Shown here piece by piece: positions 1 through 10,400 of a stretch of DNA of 37,217 nt. The position numbers and the translations under genes are program-made. Location: positions 1-37,217 of the forward strand of contig JADHVV010000019.1 of NCBI GenBank assembly GCA_016783825.1, in the 5' to 3' direction. The notes beneath the pieces are model-generated. The model was not told where the DNA came from. It saw only the letters and a list, made by a program, of their open reading frames with translations, and did no database searches. Source of the DNA: Candidatus Zhuqueibacterota bacterium. Its GTDB lineage: Bacteria; Zhuqueibacterota; Zhuqueibacteria; Thermofontimicrobiales; Thermofontimicrobiaceae. How positions within the stretch are numbered: the stretch's first letter is position 1; each line of letters begins with the position of its first letter.

Positions 1-2236
1 TAATGCGTTTTGCACCATATTCAGGATGCTGCTTAATAATATCATATATTTTTGTTTTCTCTTCAATGCTCAAATGTTTTGATTCCACCGAGATTGTTTC
101 ATCAAGCTCAATCGCATCGATTCCCTCTTCTTCAAATATCTTTTTATATTTGTTGTAATATGCATAGACCGTAATACCGCATTCTTCACATGCCTCCCGA
201 ATATTACAGCCTTTTGTTATCATTTGATGGGCTTTTTGGGCACGCTGTAGTTCAATTTTTTCCGGACTGCTTTTTTCTTTAATGGCAACAATTGTTATAT
301 CATCATTTTGTTCAAAGCCTTCTGTAAAAGAATGAATTTCATCCGTTAAGCTATCAACAAATCCCTGTGCCGGCAATTGCCCAAATTCTCCTATTGCCTT
401 TTGCAACCGTTCCTCACTAAATAGCTCCCGCTTACTATTCATTGCTTCAGTTATGCCATCGGTATAAATTATTAAAACATCATCTTCTGCTAATTGAATT
501 GTGTCAGACTCGATCGATTTTTTAAATAACGAGGGATCTGGCAGTGATATTCCCACAGGAAAACCACGGGGATTTAGATAATAAGTGTTTTTCGTTCCCT
601 TTCGATATAAAACCATCGGATTATGACCGGCGCTGGCATAATTAATTCTTCTTTTCTTTGAATCTATTATCACGTAAAAAAGAGTGACAAACATTCCTTT
701 TTTCATGTCGTTCACAACAAAATCATTGACCCGCGCTAAAACTTCGGAAGCTGATTTTATTGACCGGGCTTCTGTCCTCAAAGCAGTGCGTATCATCGTC
801 ATAATTAATGAACCTGGCACGCCTTTTCCGGAAACGTCAGCGACAACAATACCGAGCGTATCCTTATCCACTTCGATAAAATCATAATAATCTCCGCCCA
901 CTTCTTTTGCAGCCTCATAAAAGGAGGCTATTTCATATCCTTCAAGTTCAGGAACATCGGTTGGCAATAATGTCTGCTGAATATCCTGGGCTAACTGCAT
1001 CTCCTTTTGAATACGTTCCTGCTCTGCCAGGTTTTTTTGGGAATGTCTGAGCGAATCTGTAATGTCTGTGAAAGCTTTTGCTAATTCGCCAACTTCATCG
1101 TTTGTATCAAAATCTATTTCGTCCTTGACAGTCCCCGAACCAAAATCCTGAACCCAATTTGCAAGTTTTCGGAATGGATTTAGTATGATATAAATTAAAA
1201 CAATAATTCCTAAAAATCCGAAAGTAACAATTAATATTACCAGCTTAAGATCACTTAGCCTGGCAGAATTTATTTGGCTGCTGACATAATCCTTTTTGAC
1301 CTCTAAATACAGGATTCCGATTTTAATTTCATTGAAGATTACATTGCTGGAAAAATTATATATCGTCTCATTTTGTTCATCTTTATAACTGGTAACATCC
1401 GGGTGGGGTTTTTTATGATTTTCCGGTATTGTAAAAGGCTTCATTTCCAAAAATGAATCGCTGCTATATTCAACGAAATTATCATTATCCGTTACAATTA
1501 CCCGGTAAATTTCATCGCGCCCCTTAATTGATTCTTCTACTTTTTCTAAAATATAGGCTGAATTAAATTGATATTTATTAACGCCGTCTCTGTTTATTAT
1601 ATCACTTGCCCTGAATACATCCCGCGCCAGGCTTTCACAAATTGGATTTTCATTAAAGATAAATTCATTAAAAACCCGCCCGCTCCGTTGGAAGAAAAAG
1701 TAAAAGTAACCGATAATTACAAATGATGTGAAAATTGCTGCAGCAATCAATGAATACCTTGTTTTTAAACTGAAGGAAAGAGTCGGATAGGAGATTACCT
1801 TTTTTCTTTTCGCGGCATCCCGGTTCTTTGTCAATCTCAGCTCATTGCCTTCTTCGGTTTTGTGGTATTCAATTTCATCCAGCAACTTGCGCATGATAAA
1901 AATACCCAGCCCACCCTTTTTACCAATCTTCACGTATCGCTGAAGGTCCGGGTCTTTAACGCGTGATGGATCAAAAAATTTTCCATGGTCGATTAAAAGA
2001 ACAGTCAGGCTGCTTTTCTTAATTATAACTCTCATTTTAATCATACCTTCCCAGTCGCGGTAGGCATGCTTAATGATATTTGTCGCAGCTTCATCGATGC
2101 AGAGCTTAAAAGCATTTACCACAGTATCTGAGAAACCATGCTTTCGTCCGGATTTGGTGACAAAATTCCGCAACTCCCCCAGGTAGTCAACATGAGCGGG
2201 CACCTGAATTTCTTCTTTTGCGACAGATTTAAACAC
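1..2236 (-). CDS. RsbW-type ATPase / membrane sensor / SpoIIE phosphatase / HTH fusion (3' end beyond window)
   Basis: An open frame runs from a GTG at 2236 (AAAGGA about 8 nt upstream) off the left edge, giving 745 codons without a stop. Residues 10-140 form a GHKL anti-sigma-kinase-like ATPase, with an N-box (D48 E49 ... N53), DHG at 83-85 and GGLG at 108-111. Two membrane segments near 160-185 and 340-360 bracket a probable extracytoplasmic sensor, followed by a HAMP-like linker. A PP2C/SpoIIE phosphatase lies at about 420-640, with the metal-site motifs VGGDYYDF, VADVSGKG, YASAGHNP, YTDGITEA and DDITIV. After it come about 100 residues resembling transposase helix-turn-helix units (CNIREACEECGITVYAYYN, then HPEYGAKRI at the edge). 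Known family role: reversal of anti-anti-sigma phosphorylation in partner switching. Having a kinase-like and a phosphatase domain in one chain suggests a self-contained switch (inference). No anti-anti-sigma (STAS) gene is visible in the window. Confidence 0.88.
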   Translation of the reverse strand, partial: MFKSVAKEEIQVPAHVDYLGELRNFVTKSGRKHGFSDTVVNAFKLCIDEAATNIIKHAYRDWEGMIKMRVIIKKSSLTVLLIDHGKFFDPSRVKDPDLQRYVKIGKKGGLGIFIMRKLLDEIEYHKTEEGNELRLTKNRDAAKRKKVISYPTLSFSLKTRYSLIAAAIFTSFVIIGYFYFFFQRSGRVFNEFIFNENPICESLARDVFRASDIINRDGVNKYQFNSAYILEKVEESIKGRDEIYRVIVTDNDNFVEYSSDSFLEMKPFTIPENHKKPHPDVTSYKDEQNETIYNFSSNVIFNEIKIGILYLEVKKDYVSSQINSARLSDLKLVILIVTFGFLGIIVLIYIILNPFRKLANWVQDFGSGTVKDEIDFDTNDEVGELAKAFTDITDSLRHSQKNLAEQERIQKEMQLAQDIQQTLLPTDVPELEGYEIASFYEAAKEVGGDYYDFIEVDKDTLGIVVADVSGKGVPGSLIMTMIRTALRTEARSIKSASEVLARVNDFVVNDMKKGMFVTLFYVIIDSKKRRINYASAGHNPMVLYRKGTKNTYYLNPRGFPVGISLPDPSLFKKSIESDTIQLAEDDVLIIYTDGITEAMNSKRELFSEERLQKAIGEFGQLPAQGFVDSLTDEIHSFTEGFEQNDDITIVAIKEKSSPEKIELQRAQKAHQMITKGCNIREACEECGITVYAYYNKYKKIFEEEGIDAIELDETISVESKHLSIEEKTKIYDIIKQHPEYGAKRI

Positions 2237-2277
2237 TAATTTTTCCTTTAGTTGTAAATATTAATTTGTGAAATCAA

Positions 2278-2440
2278 ACAGGTTTTAATACTTTAGTGCA
2301 AAGGCTGAGGCTAAGGCGAAGGAAAAAAGAAAAACCTAGATCCTTTAATCTTATTTCTTGCTTCGCCTTATCCACCTGCTGGCGTACTCAGCCTTTTCGT
2401 TATAACAGTTTATTGATCAGGATTAAAAATTTTTTACTAA
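2278..2440 (-). repeat. Palindromic intergenic repeat, copy 1
   Basis: Arms rich in GGCTGAGGCTAAGGCGAAGG face CTTCGCC...CTCAGCC around a core containing ATCCTTTAATCTTA, so the transcript could fold into a long hairpin. The 32 bases at 2279-2310 are the exact reverse complement of 21184-21215, and the outer part (GATCAGGATTAAAAA near 2415) resembles the outer arms of the copies near 31.5 and 37.1 kb. It fills most of the gap between the barrel-TPR gene and the phosphatase gene and may act as a transcription barrier there. One arm carries an unusual stretch (CCACCTGCTGGCG) that breaks the pairing. Confidence 0.8.
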
Positions 2441-2466
2441 ATTTCAAAAACTGAATAAATAGCTGA

Positions 2467-4413
2467 TTAAGGCTGATTGGGTCTTCTTTTCTGTTGTTCT
2501 ATCTTTTTTTGAATTGTATCGATATAATCTAAAATATGTTTGTTAAAAGGCTTTTCTTTTTCTATTTCTTTCAAAATCGACATTGCTTCCTGATAGCGAC
2601 CATTTTTATACAGAGTTCTAATACGATCAAATTTTTGTTTAACCAACCCGGTTAAAGGTTCTTTCTTGGCGTTAGCTCTTTGGTTGGCTGCAAAATACAA
2701 TTTTTTCACTTCTTTGTTATTGGGATCGTAACCCAATGCCTTGCTAAGCGACTCCATGGCCCTGGGATAATCCTTTTGTAAATAATATCCATATCCTTCT
2801 TTATATAGTTCGTGTAAAGTTAACCGATTGTTGTATTGGTTTTCTTTTTGATCAATTAATACTATTTTCTTTTGATCCGGTGGATTCAAACGACGAGCTT
2901 TGTCCAATTCCCGTATAGCACCCCAAAAATCCCCCTTTTTAGCCCTTTCGTCTGCTTGATTTATATAACGCAATAATTTTTTCTCCAGGTCTGCTTGTGC
3001 TGTGGCAATATGCTCTTTTGCCAATAAATTATTCGCATCCACTTCTAACATTCTTTGCCATTCTTTTATCGCCTTGTCATATTCCTCTGATTCATAATAT
3101 ACCATTCCCTGCTGAAAAAACTGGTCTAATCTAAAATGCCGTTCATTTTCCTGACGTTCTCTTTCGGTTTTTGCCTGGCTTTCCTTTGCTTTTTGCTTAA
3201 TTTCGTTGCTACTTCTGTTCGAGGCTTCTTCTGCAAGCTGCTTAGCTTCTTCAATACGCGGATCTTCGGGTAATTCATTTTCAAAACCCATTACAAAGTT
3301 AAATTCTCTAATTGCCCGCTCAAAATCATCCGCCTTTAAATATTGCCTGCCGAATTCCATGGACTCGTTAACTTTTTTCTCTCGCTCCCATCTCAATTCT
3401 CTTCCCACATCTGCCCTGATATTTTCCATTCTTTTATCTTCTGCAATTTGAATGAGTTCGCTCTTTGACTTGCCAATGTTAATTGAAAATGAAATTCTAT
3501 GGCTGGGAGAAAGTTCATTTTCAGCAAACTTGCCGTAGGAATAATCTAATTGAAAATTTTTAAACTTTGCGCCTGCTCCAAAAGCCAACTCACCTTTATT
3601 CATACCAACGCGCAGCATTGCCAGGTTTTGAAAAACATATTCAGTACCGGCGTGAAATTTAAACGGCTCTCTTTCTTCACCCTTTTCAATGTCCATGAAA
3701 AATGTGAACTGGGGCCCCCATTCATTTACCAAAATGGGTTTTGCCAGACCGAGCCGCAAATTAACCGGCAAAATATCTGTTTCACCTCCCGTTTTTAAAC
3801 GAGGCCCGATCAAATTTTGAATCGTCATGCCAACACATAAACCACTTAGAAACGGATTTGTAAAATTCGGCTTATATAAAACGCCTAAATCTGTTCCAAC
3901 GCCTGTCGCTGTAGAGCCCGCTATATTTTGATAGTTAACTTTTAAATTAATCCCCGCTGATAAATTCCACGGAAGCTGTTTGCCATAAGAAATAAAATAT
4001 TGTTGATCTGCATAAGTTTCATCACCATAATATACTGCTTTCTCATCTCTTATTCCGATACCATCCACACCGACGCCCATCACACCGACTCCAAATGCGC
4101 CAAAATTTGTCGTTGGATGCACATAGCCCAAATAATACAAATTTATTCCGGGAACAATGAGATTTGTATAAAACATCATTACATTTTTATATTGTACATG
4201 GTCTAATCCGGCAGGATTCCAATAAATCGCAGATGCATCGAAGGGCATTGCCACATAAGCATTGCCAAGCGATAAAGCCCTGGCGCCAACACCATGAACA
4301 AACGGGCTCTGTAAGCCTGCATGACCATCACCCTGGGCAAAAGCCTGGTTTGCAAACAGTAAAACTGTTAACAAAAAGCCATAACAAATTATTTTAAAAA
4401 TCAATGTTTTCAT
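2467..4413 (-). CDS. PorV/UPF0164-like outer-membrane barrel with C-terminal TPRs
   Basis: 648 residues with a Sec signal peptide (cleavage after ANQAFAQ, about residue 27). Residues 30 to about 325 match the PorV/UPF0164 barrel pattern: GVGARALSLGNAYVA, then SAIYWNPAGL, then many alternating short strands with GVGVMGVGVDGIG. From about 345 a charged helical region carries tetratricopeptide-like repeats (for example YDKAIKEWQRMLEVDANN, YPRAMESLSKALGYDPNN). In type IX secretion PorV shuttles cargo carrying a C-terminal sorting domain. Here the gene starts 15 nt after the stop of the giant gene, whose end resembles such a domain, so a partner or anchor role is plausible (inference). The TPR part is expected in the periplasm. 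The barrel family assignment is fairly sure; the function is not. Confidence 0.8.
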   Translation of the reverse strand: MKTLIFKIICYGFLLTVLLFANQAFAQGDGHAGLQSPFVHGVGARALSLGNAYVAMPFDASAIYWNPAGLDHVQYKNVMMFYTNLIVPGINLYYLGYVHPTTNFGAFGVGVMGVGVDGIGIRDEKAVYYGDETYADQQYFISYGKQLPWNLSAGINLKVNYQNIAGSTATGVGTDLGVLYKPNFTNPFLSGLCVGMTIQNLIGPRLKTGGETDILPVNLRLGLAKPILVNEWGPQFTFFMDIEKGEEREPFKFHAGTEYVFQNLAMLRVGMNKGELAFGAGAKFKNFQLDYSYGKFAENELSPSHRISFSINIGKSKSELIQIAEDKRMENIRADVGRELRWEREKKVNESMEFGRQYLKADDFERAIREFNFVMGFENELPEDPRIEEAKQLAEEASNRSSNEIKQKAKESQAKTERERQENERHFRLDQFFQQGMVYYESEEYDKAIKEWQRMLEVDANNLLAKEHIATAQADLEKKLLRYINQADERAKKGDFWGAIRELDKARRLNPPDQKKIVLIDQKENQYNNRLTLHELYKEGYGYYLQKDYPRAMESLSKALGYDPNNKEVKKLYFAANQRANAKKEPLTGLVKQKFDRIRTLYKNGRYQEAMSILKEIEKEKPFNKHILDYIDTIQKKIEQQKRRPNQP

Positions 4414-4428
4414 TGCGCCAATCCTATT

Positions 4429-7400
4429 TTATTTTATGACTGCAATTTTTATGATTGCATCTTTTTTATTGCCGGTTGAAATTCTGGCAACATAAACGCC
4501 GTTCAAAACCTTATGTCCCTGGTCATTCCTGGCATCCCAAATAATATCGCCCTCGTGTCGTCCCCTTTTTCCCTGGGGATCATTTTCAGTGTATGTTCTT
4601 GCCCAAACCCGTTCACCTAATATCGTGTAAATTTGTATTTTAACATCCGTATTCTGTTCAAGATAATAGACAAAATAGGTTTCCAGCTTATCGGTTTCGC
4701 CAAACGGGTTGGGATAGTTGAAAAAAGATTTTTTAAGGTCAGCCTGAATTAGCACAGATGACGTCGAAAAAATATTTAATTCAACTACTGTTTCGCCCGC
4801 CTCATTTTTAATATTGGGAATTCTCCCGGAACCTTCATCAATGAATTGCAGGGCCTGGCTTGAATCGATTGTTAATTGAAAATCCCCAATACTCGCGTTG
4901 GTTGAAACGTCAACTTTGAAATCAACCAAATTTGGAATTTCAGGCTTAAGTGTGTCAACCTGAGAAAATAATATTTCAATGGGATTCGTTAGCGGTATTT
5001 CGGAAACCGAACCGTAAACCATAGCAGCATTTTGATGATTAACAACTTTTACCCTGCTAATGGCGCGTTGCGGATTTTCAATAATATTTCCCAAGCGATC
5101 TTTTAACTTAATTTTAACGCCTGAAAACAGGACATTGTTCGAATATTCATCCCCAGAAACCAGGAGTTCCAACCCAAGAACAGTAATAGCAGTATCCCCC
5201 AGGGCAAGGGTGTTTTTTCCATCATCAGCCCTTGTGGAAATGGTTACGCTTTTTTCTTCTGTTGAAATGGGGATGCTCACATCATCTTTATTAATTGCTT
5301 CGGCAACAATGGTTGCATTAGTATTTTCGTCCTGGGGCGCGCTAATTAAATCAATGATCATATTTTTAGTATTTCTGGCTGACAGCGGCGCTTGAATGAT
5401 CCACTGAATTGTCTGATCCCAATTCGCCTGTTGTATTAAGCTTTGTGCTGAGGTATAATCTTGCCCCTGGGGCAAAATTAGCTCGGTACTATAGTTGCCA
5501 AGAATATTCGCATCACCTGTTTTTTCCAGGAAAGCGTTCACCACAAAAATTTCACCTGCTGATATCTCTCCATCGAGAGCGCTGGCTGGGGATATAATTT
5601 GAGCGTTCAACAATATTTCAGCCCGCTTTACTACGTCGACCGTTATGTTGTCAGAATTTATCAAAAAAGGAGCGCCGCTGTTTGCATCTTTAGCTGAAAA
5701 TTGTATCCAAATATTTTGATTTGAAACTGCTGTTTCCGGCGCATATATGGTCCAGGTAACATTGCCTTGTTGACCGGAATCTGCAGGTTTTTTCGGATTA
5801 GACTCCAATGTAAAAAAACCAGCCGGCAATTGAAGTGTTGCCAAAGGAATATCTGAACTATTCTGCCATTGAACTTGTGTTTCCACTTCAAAAGCCTGGT
5901 GGCTCGATAATATTTTGTCCGTTGCACCATAGGGCGAGGTAATCCTGAAATTCCCGGTTGTTATGTTCCCAAAAACAACCGTCGCAACATAAAATTGTTT
6001 TGTTGTTTCTTCATCCGAAATAATAGCCGGCAAATTTGTATTTTCATCCAAAGGAATTGATTCCAGGTAAATTGTCAACGGACTTTTCCCTTTCGCATAG
6101 TCGGGGGCTTTTATACGCCAGGTTACTGCTGAATCAACCGTAAAGCTTTGAATCCTATTGTCTTCAGTTGCTATATCCGTCGCGCCAAAGTTTACCTTTA
6201 ATTTCGCATCACTTTCAACTTTTGCCTGGTTGGCATTTTTACTGCTTACCAGCACATTTAAATCAAACTCTTTGCCTGATGACAAAATGCTGTCCGTGAG
6301 CGAAGACGTCCAAATTCGATCGATCATAATCTCCGCTCTTTTTTTAACAATCACAGCAAAACTATCCTGAGCCACTACTGTTTTTCCATTCGTTTTGCCA
6401 TAGACAGTCGTTTTAATCCATGCCGGCTCGGTGGTTGGAGCTCCCGGCGCTCTCAATTTCCAGGTTCCATTATTGGAAGGCAAAAACTTCAAAGAATCTT
6501 CCTGAATACCGTAACCAAAATTTGAGGGTATTGTCACAGATGCCCGGAGGCTATCCAGGTTATCTGATGGACTAATTCCCAGCTTAACATAAAAATCCTG
6601 GCGGGTAGAAATTATATTGTCTTTAGCGCCTTCTGGTTCAGAAATCTCGAATCTTTGAATAATAATGCTTGAAGGAATTGTACGAACAACTAAACTTTCA
6701 TAAGGTTTTGGAACGTTTGCAGCCGAATTTATATTTTTCTCCTTTGGCGGATTAAATAAAATAACCTTTATTGTATCATGGTTCGACTGACCTGACGGAG
6801 GCAAAATTTGCCAGCTCAATTCCTGGTCTATTGAAAAATTCGTCGTATCTTTTTGCACCTGTTCACTGCCTTTATCAATAAGATAACCTGCCGGTGCAAG
6901 AACAGCCAACTGCCCGCTTTCATCAACTTCAGCAGTGCCTAAATTTGTTACATTTAATTTAAAAGTGCTTATCTCGCTTGCTGTAAAAATGGTTTTTTGT
7001 GTATCAATATTTATTTGCAGCCGAGCCGATTCATGGATCCTCACCTCGGCAGTAGAATCAGAAGGCGTCCCAATCGTTGCCGGCAGCCCGCTTTCACTCG
7101 CAAAGGCTGAACCAATGTTTGCCGTAAATGTTACCAGGTCTGTTACATCTTTTGCTGTTATGTTAAATGACGTTGTTGAACTCCCGGAGGGTTGAATGTT
7201 TTCAATTGTTTGGGGATCAAAAGAATATCCCAGAGCTGTTAGAGAAACGCTGATATTTTCTACTTCTTCGGCACCGGAATTGTCTACTTTAACATCGATG
7301 CTAAATAGTTGTCCGCTGTTAACCTGGGCGATACCATAGCTGGTGTAAAAACAGTTCGGCTTTGTATTGTCTATAAACACATCAGCAGATGGTTTGATGT

Positions 7401-10400
7401 ACACTGCCGTTGAATCCGAAACTAAAAATTCCTGGATTGTATTTGGGTAATTTCCGGTTAGAGAAGCTTTTGCTACAGCCAAACCGCCAATAAAACCGGT
7501 TCGGCTTATTTCATAAATTAACAGATCCTCTTCGCCTGCGGCTAAAATCAAATCCGGTGAATATTGAAATCCCGGCGGCGCTTTTATCGAATACCCTTCC
7601 TGGGGAACGTTTGAAATTAATATTGAAATATCACTTTCTTTTGGTTCATTTAAAACCAAATCTGCTCCGCCATTATTTTTAACAGTCACAGAAAGATACC
7701 ATTTTTTTGTTGTGAATGCTTTAACCGTATCGTCTGATGAAATAACTGAGATTATTTTTATCTCTGCCGGTTGTTGAACTATCGCTACTGCAAATGAATC
7801 CAGTGGTGCTTCAATTAGTATTTTATCCTGTTCCGCGGTGTTTTCTGCTGTTGCCGCAATAATTTTTGAAGAAAAAATTTCATTTAAAACCGTGCTTGAA
7901 GATGCCTGAATATTGAAATTCAGCGTATCTGATTCGCCTCCCTGCAAGAGCGGGATGTTCCCGGTAGGACTTAAAACTGTCGACGAACTATCACTATTGA
8001 GCGAAACGTTTATGTTGATGGCTGCATCTTCGCCGATATTCACTACCACGACTCTTGCCTGAAAATCCTGTTCCGTATCAACATGCGGAGAATTTGGCGC
8101 AAAATTTTCAGTGCTTGTAATTTTTATCTTTGCCGGCAATTCTATGAGTATTTGTGTGTTGTCCACTGCAGAAATTTGTCGTTGGCTATTCATTTCGCGC
8201 GCCAAAATATTTACATTTATGTTTTTATTTCCTGGCACAATTCCGGTTTCATTAATAGTAAAAATAAGGCTGTCTGTTTTACCGCTTTTTAAAATAAATG
8301 TGTTACTTCCATAAAATCCCGCAGGCGCTGTAATGGTATATGAAGCATTGCCATCCTCAAAGTTGATAAATCCCGTAACTTGTGTTGAATCTATTGCAAT
8401 ATCGCCACCACCTGTATTCGTCAGAGATAAAATAACCTGCCAGGGAGATTTTTGCCCAACCGTTACTTCGGATTGTGAAGTACGAATATTATCAACAAAG
8501 AGTTGCGCCGGAGACTGCACAGTAATTCCTGTTACGCTGTTTTTAATGATCTGCCCACTAATCATATCACCCAAATACACAATACCGGTGATTGTGATTG
8601 TTCCCAATGTTATCCCTGTTTTATCAACAACCACTCTCAATGTATCCGCGGCGCCGGCTGGCAGGATATTGTTTCCGCTTGTAATGAAGACATTGGGATA
8701 AATTAGTGTATATTCACCTGAGACATCCCCCCCCCCGATAGAAAACTTTACAACAACGCTATCTAATTTTAAATTTGCTCCACCGGAATTATTCACAACC
8801 ATAGAAATGTACCAATCCTCTTCCTGTCCGTCAGTAACAGTCAATTGGCTTGTTTTGAATTCTGTAATTTCGACATCAGACGCCTTTTTAACCCACCAGC
8901 CATCCAATTCATCCGAGCCAATGTCCGAGACAATTTCATCGGAATTTATATCGTGTCCGGCTATTTTCCCATTCAATGTAATTGTATCAATTAACGCACT
9001 GGCTCCAACCTGAACGGTATAGGTGAATAGATCCGAACTGTTGCCGATAATTGTGTCCGGATTGGAAATGTGAGGAGTTAGTCCATATTTTTTTGTTTCA
9101 TCAACTCCAAAATTTACCGCCCAAAAAGTGAGGCTGTCGCTGTCAATTTTAACCGAGGCTTCTCCGTCGTTGCGGATTGTCGCTGCTACTGTGGTGCTGG
9201 TTCCCTGAATTACCGTGTCTGCAAAAGCCTCAATTTTTTCTATAATTAACACCGGGGGTGACTGAATAATAACCTGTTCTGTTAGATTTGCTGATGTGTC
9301 AATCACTGATATTCCTTGTAATTCCCCGGTGATAAAGCCATCGATTGTTACGAGCCCTGTGGTTGCATCACCCGCTAAATCGCATTCAAAATTTAATGTG
9401 CTTTGAGTCCTGGCTAAAAGTTGTGTCAGAACATCGGTGCGAGAAACAGAATACTCCCCGGTTAGCGTATTGTTTAATGGCGCCGGTCCAAAAAATTTTA
9501 ACCCGGCATTAACGATATTTATATTTTCTGAGCTCACGTTATTAACGACCATACGTATCGGTACATTGGTTTGTCCCCTGGTCAGCCGTTCAACATCGAT
9601 GTTAACCGAGACAATTTTAAGATTGGCAATGATCAGGGTTGTTTCACCAAAAGCATTGCCTTTGCCAATGCTATTGACATAGATTTGGGCAGTTCCGCCT
9701 TCTGTGCCACCATTCACAACAAACGTCAGCTTACTCTCTGAATCCGATTTTATTTGAACACCATTTATCCCGGGATCTTCATCAGGAGAAGTAATTGTTC
9801 CCAGGTTTGAAGTTACAGTGAACCGTTCATTTTCAGCAATCAAATTTCCATCGGTATCGAAAATTTCATCCGATGTAATTATTGAAAATGAATCGGGATG
9901 TGCTTCAATTATTTGAGGCGCCGGGTGTAACACAATTGTTCCCACCGGCGCCCCGGGATAAACAGCAATAAGTCCTGTTGTTGCGATTGGCGCTGTCGCA
10001 TGAGAAATAATTATCTGTCCCGAAACACCTGCCGTTGTCGGGTGAAAAACAAATCTGCTGCCGGCGCTTGAGACCAATGGTTGCAAATTGCCATTGTTTG
10101 ACCAATTTACTGTAGCTGGTCCAAGATAGCTGTTTCCTTCATCATAAGCTGCTGCATACAATACCAGGGAGTCATCTGCAGCAATCTCTATGTCATCATC
10201 CGCAACGCTTCCTCCGCCTCCGGCAGCATCCCGTATAAGTACATGATGAATCACCCCAACCGTAAAAAGCCCTGTTGAATCCGCGCCAACACTCACACTG
10301 TCCGCATATATTCGCCCGCTCGTGAATGGAGTTGCCGGCGTAAAAACCGTAGTTGTGCCCTGAAGCGGTGATGGGGGATCTATATTTCCGGTTATGTCCC

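Noticed and set aside
684-887. 67-codon plus-strand frame at the left edge
   Set aside because: Antisense to the SpoIIE phosphatase domain, whose motifs are intact.
5060-5395. Open frames opposite the giant gene (several of 60-160 codons on the plus strand between 5.0 and 12.4 kb)
   Set aside because: They lie antisense to a continuous 2686-codon frame with clear domain repeats, lack recognisable motifs and good ribosome-binding sites, and are shadows.
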